A stretch of DNA of 32,861 bases from Entamoeba invadens IP1 (taxonomy: Eukaryota > Evosea > Mastigamoebida > Endamoebidae). Each line of letters begins with the position of its first letter. Within the stretch, counting starts at the first letter, position 1. The stretch lies in the NCBI RefSeq assembly GCF_000330505.1, contig NW_004443803.1, positions 35,106 to 67,966 of the forward strand, in the 5' to 3' direction. A program made the translations under genes and the position numbers. A model generated the notes under the pieces. The model had not been told where the DNA came from, searched no databases, and worked only from the letters and a program-made list of their open reading frames with translations. Shown one piece after another: positions 18,879 to 29,093 of the stretch.

Positions 18879-19756
18879 TTGTTATACGTTTTATACTTCT
18901 TATCTTTTGCATATGCAAATTTGAATGAAATATTTGGTTAACACCGAACCATTATTTGATATGTAAAACATTTCCAGAACATATTGTTATAAACACCAAT
19001 AAAACTAACCAGTTTAATTCGTTTTATTATAAATTAATAGTTAAATGTAAATGTTAAGGTGAAATCATTAAAATACAACTTAGGTCGACACGAAATGGTT
19101 TATTTACTATATTATATAGTTGTTTTATTTTACATTGTACATTTTTTCAAATTTGGTATTTATTTATGAAACTATAATAACATAGTTTAATAACAATACA
19201 ATACTAGTAAAATTAATACTTGAAAAGACATAACAAACCGAAATACTTCGAAGTAAAAAAAAATCATTGATCGGTTGAGTTCAAAATTTGAAGCTTCTAG
19301 TATTAAAAAATGGTTGTTAATAAATAGTTTTTTTGTACCAAAATGTAATTATTAAATTACCACACTTTTATCCCAATTCTTAAGTTTAATTTTACTACTC
19401 GTATCATAAATTGTAAAACCACAGAAAAACAAATTAATTAATAATTATAATTTATTTTATTATAAGATATAGAAATAAGAAGTTTTTTGGCAATATTTAC
19501 TTAAAACCCCCATTAATTTAAAACGGTAAAGGAAAAAAAGAAGAAGTGAGACATTTTTATATTCAAATCAAAATCATTTTTCTGAAGAAAACAAGATTCG
19601 AAGTAAAAAAAATGGACGTAAAAGCCCGATTAAAGAATAATGATTTCTCGAGTTAACAATTTAATCTGTAAATACAATACTTCTTATATGTATATTTATT
19701 CTTTGGTAAATGCAACTAAAAACAAAAACTTAATTAAAACAAATTGAAGATTAACA
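18879..19756. other. Intergenic spacer
   Basis: AT-rich sequence with no supported gene, RNA or repeat. It holds the promoter of the giant TMK; no canonical TATTTAAA box stands out. Confidence 0.6.
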
Positions 19757-22700
19757 ATGATACCGTTACTTCTTTTAACCTTTGCAGTGGCTAAATGGTG
19801 TTTAGAAGAGAACAAAATTCAATGTGATTATTGTGGCGTTAACGGAGAAAGTGTGAATGAAATGATTGAAGAAAATGACGTGATTAACTTGAAAAAGTTC
19901 AACATTGCTGGAAATTTTAAAGAAATTGAAATTCGGTGTAAAAAACACAAAGAAATACAAATAAATTTCGATGATACTATTTCAAGAATTAAAGTCACTT
20001 TTGAGAATGCAAAAGTAGTTTTTCTAAACACAAAACAGGTTTTTGATAATGTAAACAATTCGACTTTTAAAATCAATCCAAATTGGGTGATACAATACAG
20101 TTATCTCAAAACAAGTTCCATCAAAAAAGATATAACATGTGGCTCAATTTTACAACCAAATTGTTTGGAGTGTGTTAGTTACAACGGAAATCATTGTTAC
20201 CAATGTGAAGACGGTTATCAAGTTGCAAATTCTAATGATAATTCTATTGTTAAATGCTATCTTTTAAATGACACTGATCACACTCCAATTTGTGGTGATA
20301 GTGGACTTTCTTCGTGGAACCAAGATGGTATATGTATACCAACAAATTGTATCTCATATAACAGCTACACAGGGTATTGCAATTTGTGTTATCAAAATTA
20401 TTTGTTTGATAATGGAAAGTGTTATCCAAAAGCAACAAATTGTGGAACTTATAATACAAATCAATATTGGTGCAGTCAATGTAACTCAGGATATTTTCCA
20501 TATTATTATAATTGTGTTCCATGTGGATATATGGAGGGGTGCACAAGTTGCAGTCAAAATCATTACAAAACGTGTTATTCATGTAGCAATGGCTATTACC
20601 TCAAAGAAGAAGGATATTATAAAATATGCAAGAAGTGTCCTTCTAATTGTGCCTATTGTAACCAAGATTATAATGGGAATTTAAAATGTTCAAGTTGTGA
20701 TGGTGGTTATTATGTGGTAAATAACGATTGTATATCGTGTGGTGCTGGGTGCAAAGGTTGTAGTACAGTAAGCGGACAAAGTGGCAAAACACAATGTAAT
20801 GAATGTTTTGATCATTATTATAACAACGAGAATTATGTTTGCACAGTATGTGATTCAACGTGTGGCAATTGCAATTGGGGAACAGGAATATGCACCACGT
20901 GTGCTTCTGGATACGTTTTGAAAACCACATCAAGCACAAAGTGTGAATTGTGCAAAAATTATGACAGTAATTGTGAAACTTGCCTTGAACCGAACAGGCA
21001 GTGTTATCAGTGTGTCTCTGGAATGTACCCAAATACCAATAAACAATGTATTAATTGTGATTTGTCATGTAGTATGTGTTCTCAAACAACTGGGTTGTGT
21101 TCTGTGTGTGCAAGTGGATATACAAAAACCGTTTCAGACAACCAAACTTGTGATAGTTGCTCAACTGCTTTTCCCATTTGTGTTTTGTGTTCACAAACGC
21201 TCAGACAATGCCAAACATGTTCAACGGGATTTTATCCACTTCAGGTATCGCCATATACATGCCAGCAGTGTCACTCAAGTTGTGCAAATAAATGCAACTC
21301 GTCAACTGGATATTGCACAACGTGTGTGAGTGGATATGTCCCACAACTCAACCAACCATCTCTAACGTGTGAGTTGTGTTCTTCTTTTGATACCAATTGT
21401 CAGACTTGTGCCACTGATGGAACACGAAGTTGCACTTTGTGTAAAAGCACTTATTATATTTCTGATAACAAAAAGTGTTCAAAATGTGATGCGTCTTGTG
21501 ATTACAAATGTGATTGGAATACTGGATATTGTACTTCGTGTGCATCAAATTATGTTTTTAGCAGTCCAACTTCGAGAGTGTGCCAAAATTGCAGTGAGTT
21601 TGATTCAAATTGCGGTTTATGTGCAACTAACTTCAGTCGCAAATGTTTAATTTGTAAAACAAATTTATATCCAAACGACAGTGGGAAGTGTGTTTCATGT
21701 GCGACAAATTGCACAACTTGTAATTCAGCAACTGGTATTTGCACGTTGTGTGCATCAGAAAACGTGTTTGAAGACTCCCCATCAAAAGTGTGTGTGTTTT
21801 GTAAAACGTTTGATAACAAATGTGAAACGTGTCAAAATGGTGGAAATAGAAGTTGTGTGACATGTATGGTGGGGTATTATCCAGGTACGACAGGAAAGTG
21901 TATTTCATGTGATACAACTTGTCAAACAAACACGTGTAATACAAATAACGGTTTATGTACAAAATGTGTTCAAAACTATGTTGTGACATCTCCAACTTCT
22001 AAAATGTGTCAGAAATGTTCAGATTTTGATTCAAAATGCAAAACATGTGCAACTAATTTCACAAGAAAATGTGTTGAGTGCAACACCAATTATCATCCAG
22101 TCAATGGAAGATGTGTTGTGTGTGATTCGTCATGTGGAGGGAGTTGTAGTGGTGTGACTGGATACTGCACTGGTTGTGCTTCAAATTATGTACCTACATT
22201 ACTCGATCCTTCCAAATGTGAGCCGTGCTCAACTTTTGATGAAAATTGCACCACTTGTGCAGCAGGAGAAAGACAGTGTTTAACATGTAAAACGTCCAAA
22301 TATCCCGATGAGACAACTGGAATGTGTAAAAACTGCAGTTGGACGTGTGATAACAACTGTGATCCATCAACAGGAATATGCACAAGTTGCGTTTCAAATT
22401 ATGTTTTTGAGAATCCAAAATCGAAAGTGTGTGTTCCCTGTAAAAGATTTGATGTGAATTGCAATGTGTGTTCGTCAGACAAACAACGAAGCTGTACCAT
22501 TTGTGAGAGTAATTATTACCCAAAACAAGGGCTCTGTGTACCATGTGACTACGGGTGCACTACTTGTAGTTCCGCAACAGGAAAATGTTCGGCGTGTCAA
22601 ACAAACTTTGTGCCTTCAACTGTGAATAACACGGCGTGTGTTCCATGTGCAGATTTTGATAATAATTGCAAGACGTGCGCAACATTGTTTGGGCGATACT

Positions 22701-25700
22701 GTATTGAGTGCAATGACCATTTCAAGCCTTCGGTTGATGGGGTTTGTGTGAGTTGTGATGTTTCTTGCAACAACAACTGTGATCCAATATATGGAACTTG
22801 TACCACATGTTCAACAAATTACGTTTTCACATCGCCACCATCATACAAATGTGATAATTGCAGTGTTTTTGATCAATATTGTGATGAGTGTGCGTCAGAT
22901 TTTTCAAGAAAGTGTGTGACGTGTCGAGGCGGCAAATACCCCAAAGATGGTGTTAATTGCACCAATTGTGATTCAAGTTGTGGAAATCAGTGTGATGGCA
23001 AAGATGGTCATTGCACGGGGTGTGCCACCAATTATGTGTTGTCTGCCACAAACAGTTTACAATGTGAGAGTTGTGTGTCTTTTGATGCAAATTGTCAAAC
23101 TTGTTCGCCAGACTTTACAAGAAAATGTGTGACATGTGTTTCTGGATATTTTGTGTTTGAAAACAAGTGTAAGAAGTGTGACGACACGTGCAACAATCAG
23201 TGTGACAGCTCTACTGGATTTTGCACAGGATGTCAGAACAACATGGTCTTTGGTGATACAAACCAAAGCCTTTGTGTTGCTTGTACTGCATTTGATTCAA
23301 ATTGCTATATTTGCGACTCTTCTTTCAATAGAGGTTGCAACACGTGTACAAACAGACAATATGTTGATAGTACAAGCAAAAAGTGCATACCATGTAATCC
23401 TGCATGTAATCAATGTAATGGACAAACGGGAGCGTGCACTAATTGTTTGCCCAATTATGTAACAAGTTTAACATCAGGTGGTTGTGAAAGCTGTGATTCA
23501 TTTGATTCCAATTGTAAATTCTGTGCTCAAAACCAAACACGAAATTGCATTCAATGCAACGACACGTATTATCCCGTGTTAACAAGTGGAGAAATGAAAT
23601 GTGGTTTGTGTGACTCGACGTGTGGAGGGAATTGTGATCCAACAGACGGTCATTGCACAGGGTGCCAAAACAATTATGTTCTGTATGAAACAAACAATTT
23701 GAAGTGCCAAAAATGCTCTAATTTCGATAGCAACTGTTTCACATGCAACTCCAATTATGAAAGAAAGTGTACCACTTGCAACACGGGATATTATCCAAAT
23801 GCAGACGGGAAATGCATTTCTTGTGAAGCTTCGTGTGCACCAAAGACGTGTAACACATCAAATGGCAATTGTGACAAATGCACTGAAAATAAAGTCATCA
23901 CAAGTCCAATTTCAAATGTTTGTGTTGATTGCACTGCTTTTGATTCAAGGTGTGTGACGTGTTCACCATCGTTTGTAAGAAAGTGTATAAAATGTGTTGC
24001 TGGTAGTTACCCACAAACCGCTGGCGATTTCAGATGTAAATATTGTGATGCCACATGTAAATTGAAGTGTGACACGACAAATGGACATTGTACTGGGTGT
24101 AGCGAATCGTATGTTCCAACAACATCAGATCCATTTAAGTGTGAAAGTTGCCAAACATTTGACTTTAATTGTGCGACTTGTGTTTCTGATAAAAGAGAGT
24201 GTGCTGTTTGCAAAATGGGAAAATACCCAAGTGACTCAAATAAAATATGCCAAGACTGTGACTCAACATGTAACGGCGATTGTAACACAGCAAATGGAAT
24301 TTGTAACACGTGTTCATACAATTATGTTTTCAATGAACCAAAAGGAAGAAGTTGTGTGCCATGTGCAACATTTGACAGTCATTGTGTAACTTGTGCTTTT
24401 GATTATTCAAGAAGGTGTGTAAAGTGTTTAAATGGGTATTACCCCGACACAAATGGAAAATGTGTTGCGTGCTCAACAATAACAAGCAATTGCAACACTT
24501 GTAATACAACGGAAAAGAGTTGTTTCAGCTGCAAAGACCCGTATTACCTCTCAAATCAAAAATGTCTATTGTGTGAAGCTGGAACTTACAAAAAGACAGA
24601 GATTACTTGTGACAAGTGTTACAATGCTATTTTGAATTGTAAGAACTGTGGAACGGCTTCTGTTGGCAATGCGAAGTGCAACGAGTGTTATCCCCCATAC
24701 ACTTTAAGTTCAAATAGTAAAAGTTGTGACCAATGTGCTTCAACTTCATATTATGACAGAACAACAAATCAGTGTGTAAATAGAAACACGACGTGTTCTG
24801 TACAAATTGAAAGCACTAAATGTGTCCATTGCACCGATGATTATTTCATATCAAATGGGATGTGTAAAAATGCTCAAAACTGTAACAGCCCATCGAGTCT
24901 GTCACCGGCGTCATGTGATTGTTCAGACCAAATTTCGATCAATTCCGATTGTGTGTCAGTTGCTTCAAATTGCAAATATCAGAAAACAATGAATTCAATT
25001 TCAACGTGTTTGGTGTGCAAAGACAATTTTACTTTATCACAAAATACATGTAACAAAATAGAATCAAATGAATTGTATAAAAATGGTGTTCAGTACAGTT
25101 GTTTGGATGGCCAATATCTAAATAATAACAATGTATGCGAAGTGTGTCCAAATTCAGCTTCAATTTGTATTAATAATAAAAATAATATCTACACATTGAA
25201 ATGTAGACCAAACACAGTCACAGATGTTGGTACAGAGCAATGTATAACAGATGAGATGTGTTTGCAATATACACACGATTACTGCTCTCAATGCAAGTCG
25301 GTGTCATCACAGATCATCAATGGAATATGCACATCCTGCCAAACACCAAACTGCCGATTTTGTGAAGGAAACAAGTGCAAGCGATGTGCCAACGACTATT
25401 TGATGGTCAAAGAGAATCAATGCGTTTCTCAAAGTGACAAAAACTGTGACAAGTCGAGTGTGTCTGGGTGTGTGATGTGTTCAAGTGGGTTCTATCAAGT
25501 TGACTCTTTGAACGTTGAAGGCAAATTCGATTTCTGTCTTCCAATACCCCCATCACTATATCCAAATTGTAAACGGCTTGCTTTTTCAACGAGTAAATGT
25601 GTAGAATGCAACGATTTGTTTAAATTGAAAGGTGGGGTGTGTAAGGAATCATTCGAAGATGAAGTTCCTGTTGTTCCATCAGAAACGGAACCCGAACTTC

Positions 25701-27772
25701 CTGTCTCTGTTATATCCAATTCGCATATTGAATATTCACTCAATTTGAAAGGAGTTACTGAGTCCAAATGTCAAATGAGAGACAACAAAGGATGTCAACG
25801 GTGTTATGACGGATATTACTTCGAAGACAACGGGTGTGTAAAATGCACCAACGATTGCGGTTCGTGTTACTCACAGACATATTGTACTTCATGTGAAAGT
25901 GGGTTTTATCTTGACTCAAAAAATCGATGTCAGACACTTGGTGATTTGAGTGCAAGATGCAGTGTCGCGCTTCCAACCGGTGGTGGGTGTGCTATATGTA
26001 GAGATGGATATTATAAAGTGCTCAAAGATTGTATTGTCTGTGACATTTCATGTAGTTCATGTATTAGCAATACTTCGTGTTCTGTATGTGCAGATGGCTA
26101 TTTCATCATCGAGTCTGAGAGTCGCTTGTGTCAACTCAACACAACAAATACGAATTGTTTGAAAGTTGGGTATTATGGCTGTGAAGTCTGTGCTGATGGA
26201 TATTACTTATCCAATTCTCGTTGTACAAAATGCAATGAAACGTGTTCTTTGTGTACTTTACAAGGTGTGTGTACAAATTGTGTATCAAAAGATTACGTTT
26301 TATTAAATTCGGATTGTGTATACTACTCTGAAATTAAAAATTGCGCAGAAGCTTCAGACTCAAAATGCACGAAGTGTAAAGGAAGTAATAAACCGTCAGA
26401 TGTAGGTGATGAGTGTATCTATCAAGTGAACTTAGGAGCTGCAATAGGTGTACCATTATCTATAGTATTTGTTATTATAGTATTAATAGCAATAATAATA
26501 GTAATTGTCTATCTCTTATTCATGCGTCACAAAGAAAAGGAGAAACTTCAAAACATCTGTGTCTTCCAAATGAAGCGTTCGAATATAACGATGACTCCAT
26601 TGAACAAACAGATTTGTTGTAACAAGAATCCCATTCGATTTGATTTAGAGGAAGACCCTCCAATTGGTGTTGATGAGGAGACACGGGACTTGATCTGCAT
26701 TGGAAACACCACAAAACACAATATGAAAGTCCAATTCAGTGTAATGGCAGGGTGCGACCACTACGAGATCAGAACAGTTCCTTCTTTGATATCATTAAAG
26801 AAGGGAGAAGCTTGTGAATTTGAAATATTTATAAAGCCATTGTGTTCATGTGAAATGAAAGAAGACATCATGGTCATTGGTCTTGACATTCAAACGGGGA
26901 TTCAATATAACGAGCGAATTCAAGTCGAAACCAAGACGAAAAACACGACGAAATTGAATTACAGAGAACTTGAGGAGACCAAGAAAATAGGCGAAGGCTC
27001 CTTTGGAATTGTCTTTAAAGGGACTTTTAGAGGGAAAACAGTTGCGATCAAAAAATTGAAAAATTCCAATGCGACAAAACAGGCGATTGACGAGTTTGAG
27101 AAGGAAGTGAGTATGTTAGACAAATTTAGAAGTGATTTTATTATTCACTTCTACGGCGCTTGTTTCATCCCAAGTCATATTGCGATGATCACTGAATTTG
27201 CCGAACATGGGTCTTTAGCTGATATGATAAACAAAGAGAAAGAAATCAGTCTTAAAATGAAGATTAAAATCTTGTGTGATGGAGCAAGAGGAATACAGTA
27301 TTTACACGAGAATGGCATTTTACACAGAGACATTAAACCAGACAATATTCTTGTTATTACAATGGAAGAGAATGTCAAGGCTAATGGAAAGTTGACTGAC
27401 TTTGGAAGTAGTAGAAATATTAATATGTTAATGACTAACATGACTTTCACTAAAGGAATTGGAACACCAAAATATATGGCGCCTGAAGTGTTAAATAAAG
27501 AACATTATAAGAAGTCATCCGATGTCTATTCACTTGCTGTGACTATGTACGAGGCGCTTGTGTGGGGAGAAGCTTTTCCTAAGAGCGAATTTAAATACGC
27601 GTGGTCGATTGCCGATTTCATTACAAGCGGAAATAGAAGACAAAGAACGGAAAACATGAATGAAGAGGCTTATATTATAATGAACGAAATGTGGGCACAG
27701 AAACAAGAAGAACGACCAACAGTTGAAATTGCAATAGAAAAATTACACAAATTGTACGAATCACTACTTTGA
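19757..27772 (+). CDS. Giant transmembrane receptor-like kinase (TMK) with 17 cysteine repeats
   Basis: The protein has 2671 aa in one uninterrupted frame from the ATG at 19757. Order: signal peptide ~1-12; a short unique N-terminal part to ~130; irregular CxxC modules to 360; 17 tandem ~71-aa Cys repeats at 361-1566; further irregular Cys modules; a Pro/Glu hinge ~1968-1985 (VPSETEPELP); a membrane-proximal Cys module ~2000-2225 homologous to that of the TMK at 7545; transmembrane helix ~2230-2252; juxtamembrane ICVFQMKRSNI; PapD/MSP-like beta domain ~2310-2400; TKL kinase ~2405-2668. Kinase motifs: GEGSFG 2412-2417, VAIK lysine 2432, HRDIKPDN with D2525, DFG from D2548, and MAPE. The catalytic residues are intact. 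The size is large even for a TMK. The expected role is a cell-surface receptor kinase with a long rod-like disulfide-bonded stalk; ligand unknown. Confidence 0.94.
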   Translation: MIPLLLLTFAVAKWCLEENKIQCDYCGVNGESVNEMIEENDVINLKKFNIAGNFKEIEIRCKKHKEIQINFDDTISRIKVTFENAKVVFLNTKQVFDNVNNSTFKINPNWVIQYSYLKTSSIKKDITCGSILQPNCLECVSYNGNHCYQCEDGYQVANSNDNSIVKCYLLNDTDHTPICGDSGLSSWNQDGICIPTNCISYNSYTGYCNLCYQNYLFDNGKCYPKATNCGTYNTNQYWCSQCNSGYFPYYYNCVPCGYMEGCTSCSQNHYKTCYSCSNGYYLKEEGYYKICKKCPSNCAYCNQDYNGNLKCSSCDGGYYVVNNDCISCGAGCKGCSTVSGQSGKTQCNECFDHYYNNENYVCTVCDSTCGNCNWGTGICTTCASGYVLKTTSSTKCELCKNYDSNCETCLEPNRQCYQCVSGMYPNTNKQCINCDLSCSMCSQTTGLCSVCASGYTKTVSDNQTCDSCSTAFPICVLCSQTLRQCQTCSTGFYPLQVSPYTCQQCHSSCANKCNSSTGYCTTCVSGYVPQLNQPSLTCELCSSFDTNCQTCATDGTRSCTLCKSTYYISDNKKCSKCDASCDYKCDWNTGYCTSCASNYVFSSPTSRVCQNCSEFDSNCGLCATNFSRKCLICKTNLYPNDSGKCVSCATNCTTCNSATGICTLCASENVFEDSPSKVCVFCKTFDNKCETCQNGGNRSCVTCMVGYYPGTTGKCISCDTTCQTNTCNTNNGLCTKCVQNYVVTSPTSKMCQKCSDFDSKCKTCATNFTRKCVECNTNYHPVNGRCVVCDSSCGGSCSGVTGYCTGCASNYVPTLLDPSKCEPCSTFDENCTTCAAGERQCLTCKTSKYPDETTGMCKNCSWTCDNNCDPSTGICTSCVSNYVFENPKSKVCVPCKRFDVNCNVCSSDKQRSCTICESNYYPKQGLCVPCDYGCTTCSSATGKCSACQTNFVPSTVNNTACVPCADFDNNCKTCATLFGRYCIECNDHFKPSVDGVCVSCDVSCNNNCDPIYGTCTTCSTNYVFTSPPSYKCDNCSVFDQYCDECASDFSRKCVTCRGGKYPKDGVNCTNCDSSCGNQCDGKDGHCTGCATNYVLSATNSLQCESCVSFDANCQTCSPDFTRKCVTCVSGYFVFENKCKKCDDTCNNQCDSSTGFCTGCQNNMVFGDTNQSLCVACTAFDSNCYICDSSFNRGCNTCTNRQYVDSTSKKCIPCNPACNQCNGQTGACTNCLPNYVTSLTSGGCESCDSFDSNCKFCAQNQTRNCIQCNDTYYPVLTSGEMKCGLCDSTCGGNCDPTDGHCTGCQNNYVLYETNNLKCQKCSNFDSNCFTCNSNYERKCTTCNTGYYPNADGKCISCEASCAPKTCNTSNGNCDKCTENKVITSPISNVCVDCTAFDSRCVTCSPSFVRKCIKCVAGSYPQTAGDFRCKYCDATCKLKCDTTNGHCTGCSESYVPTTSDPFKCESCQTFDFNCATCVSDKRECAVCKMGKYPSDSNKICQDCDSTCNGDCNTANGICNTCSYNYVFNEPKGRSCVPCATFDSHCVTCAFDYSRRCVKCLNGYYPDTNGKCVACSTITSNCNTCNTTEKSCFSCKDPYYLSNQKCLLCEAGTYKKTEITCDKCYNAILNCKNCGTASVGNAKCNECYPPYTLSSNSKSCDQCASTSYYDRTTNQCVNRNTTCSVQIESTKCVHCTDDYFISNGMCKNAQNCNSPSSLSPASCDCSDQISINSDCVSVASNCKYQKTMNSISTCLVCKDNFTLSQNTCNKIESNELYKNGVQYSCLDGQYLNNNNVCEVCPNSASICINNKNNIYTLKCRPNTVTDVGTEQCITDEMCLQYTHDYCSQCKSVSSQIINGICTSCQTPNCRFCEGNKCKRCANDYLMVKENQCVSQSDKNCDKSSVSGCVMCSSGFYQVDSLNVEGKFDFCLPIPPSLYPNCKRLAFSTSKCVECNDLFKLKGGVCKESFEDEVPVVPSETEPELPVSVISNSHIEYSLNLKGVTESKCQMRDNKGCQRCYDGYYFEDNGCVKCTNDCGSCYSQTYCTSCESGFYLDSKNRCQTLGDLSARCSVALPTGGGCAICRDGYYKVLKDCIVCDISCSSCISNTSCSVCADGYFIIESESRLCQLNTTNTNCLKVGYYGCEVCADGYYLSNSRCTKCNETCSLCTLQGVCTNCVSKDYVLLNSDCVYYSEIKNCAEASDSKCTKCKGSNKPSDVGDECIYQVNLGAAIGVPLSIVFVIIVLIAIIIVIVYLLFMRHKEKEKLQNICVFQMKRSNITMTPLNKQICCNKNPIRFDLEEDPPIGVDEETRDLICIGNTTKHNMKVQFSVMAGCDHYEIRTVPSLISLKKGEACEFEIFIKPLCSCEMKEDIMVIGLDIQTGIQYNERIQVETKTKNTTKLNYRELEETKKIGEGSFGIVFKGTFRGKTVAIKKLKNSNATKQAIDEFEKEVSMLDKFRSDFIIHFYGACFIPSHIAMITEFAEHGSLADMINKEKEISLKMKIKILCDGARGIQYLHENGILHRDIKPDNILVITMEENVKANGKLTDFGSSRNINMLMTNMTFTKGIGTPKYMAPEVLNKEHYKKSSDVYSLAVTMYEALVWGEAFPKSEFKYAWSIADFITSGNRRQRTENMNEEAYIIMNEMWAQKQEERPTVEIAIEKLHKLYESLL
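20837..24454 (+). repeat. 17 tandem ~213-bp (71-aa) cysteine-rich coding repeats
   Basis: Each unit starts with (G)KCxxCDxxC, then (T)GxCTxC, a YV strand, CxxCxxFDxNCxTC, RxCxxC and YYP, with usually 12 Cys. I count 17 units in register over residues 361-1566; the average length is 70.9 aa. Units have diverged in nucleotide sequence while the Cys spacing is kept, so the array is not a recent expansion. A partial eighteenth unit (GKCVACSTITSNC) follows. Confidence 0.85.
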
Positions 27773-28179
27773 AATGATTTTTATTTTCTTTTGATTTATT
27801 TTTATTAACACCTTAAATAACATTGAACAAAATTCAAGTGGTCTAAAAATCGGGAAATCTCGAGTTTATTAAATAAATTTCCAATATTATAGAGTTTGTA
27901 TTATGTGCATAAACATTACACAAGCCAAAAAAGGAATAATCATCAAATTTTAAATTAATATCTTTGTAAAAACAGGCAAAAACAAATATAAAAGAGTTAT
28001 TTTAATTGTTAAGTGCATTTCAATTGATTTTTATCTTTTTTTAAATATCATTTACTCCAGCAATAATACTATTAATAAATAGAATTATTAAGTAATAATG
28101 AACTTAACAATTGGTTTAATGACGTGGTTGATATTTTTTATAATTCAAAAAAGAAGAACAGAATTATTAGAAATAACAT
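27773..28179. other. Intergenic spacer
   Basis: AT-rich. A 29-codon frame from 28098 (hydrophobic, then Lys/Arg/Glu-rich) overlaps the next gene's upstream region, but nothing supports it as a gene. Confidence 0.55.
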
Positions 28180-29093
28180 ATGTTTGATGCAATGCGCCAA
28201 GAAAAAGAGTTATCTTTTCGAATAATGGAACTTCAAGAAGAAAACAAAAAATTACAATATGAAATTGTAAGAAACACTGATGAATATAAAAAAATGGAAC
28301 TTGAAAAAGAAAAACAAAAATTGCGATCTGAAATTGAAAGTGAAAAAATTAAATATGAAAAAAAGATTGAGGATTATAAAAAAGACATAGACCAATTACA
28401 AATATACAATCATGAACTACAAATAAAATATAATGCTTTACAAAAACCAAATTACAATACAAATGAAAAGGGTGTAAATGATGATAAACAAGAAATACAA
28501 AAATTGAACAAAGAAATCAAACGTATAACAGATGACTATGAAAAGAAAATAATAGAAATTGCTAAAAATAATACTTTGCAAATAGACAAAATTGGTGGTT
28601 CTTATTCCAAACAAATTTATGATAAAAATATTGAAATTGAAGGACTTAAAAAAGAAATTGAACAACTAAAAGAAAGTCCACCAAAAACAATAGACTTAAC
28701 CATGAAAATTCCTTTATATGTATTTCACTTCGGTGGGAATTTTTCAATTAACTTTAACAATAAAGAATACATATTTCAGTTAAAGAAGGTTCTGAAGCCG
28801 AACTTTTTTACACATTTGATTATAATAAAACAAAATTATCACTCGAAGTATTACCACAAGAAGAAGAAGGTGTTGAAAGAAATGAATTCGACTTAATTAA
28901 AACAATAAAATTACCAAAGAAAAATGAGGGACATGATGTTACTATTTCTGTAATTGTTCTTCTTAAATAATTTAATGTTTTATTAGAGGACGTACGCGAT
29001 AAAAATAAATACGAAATTGAGAATTTAGGGTTGTTCAATGCCAAGAAAAATGAAAATGGAAAATTGGTGATTTGCGTTGAGTTAATTGATTAA
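28180..29093 (+). pseudogene. Coiled-coil protein gene with frameshift and in-frame stop
   Basis: From the ATG at 28180 the frame encodes ~170 residues of Glu/Lys-rich coiled coil (heptads such as LQEENKKLQYEI and IEGLKKEIEQLKE), then a beta-rich segment (KIPLYVFHFGGNFSINF). Near 28780 the coding potential jumps to another frame, as if one base were lost: the original frame turns into low-complexity Lys/Tyr residues, while the shifted frame reads KEGSEAELFYTFDYNK and on through VTISVIVLLK. That frame then meets a TAA at 28968-28970 and continues in the same frame (FNVLLEDVRD...) to a stop at 29091-29093. A 47-bp intron (28733-28779) could explain the shift but has a poor GTGGGA donor and removes plausible coding sequence; no phase-correct intron removes the stop. 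The family is not recognised. The two lesions suggest a recent pseudogene, or two sequencing errors. Confidence 0.6.

Noticed and set aside
20250..24390. Many open frames of 60-140 codons within the giant TMK, on both strands
   Set aside because: They arise from the Cys-codon-rich repeats (TGT/TGC and their complements); the long frame has the domains, so these are shadows.
28733..28779. A 47-bp intron that would explain the frame change in the coiled-coil gene
   Set aside because: The GTGGGA donor is poor, the removed segment reads as good beta-strand coding sequence, and the downstream TAA would remain.
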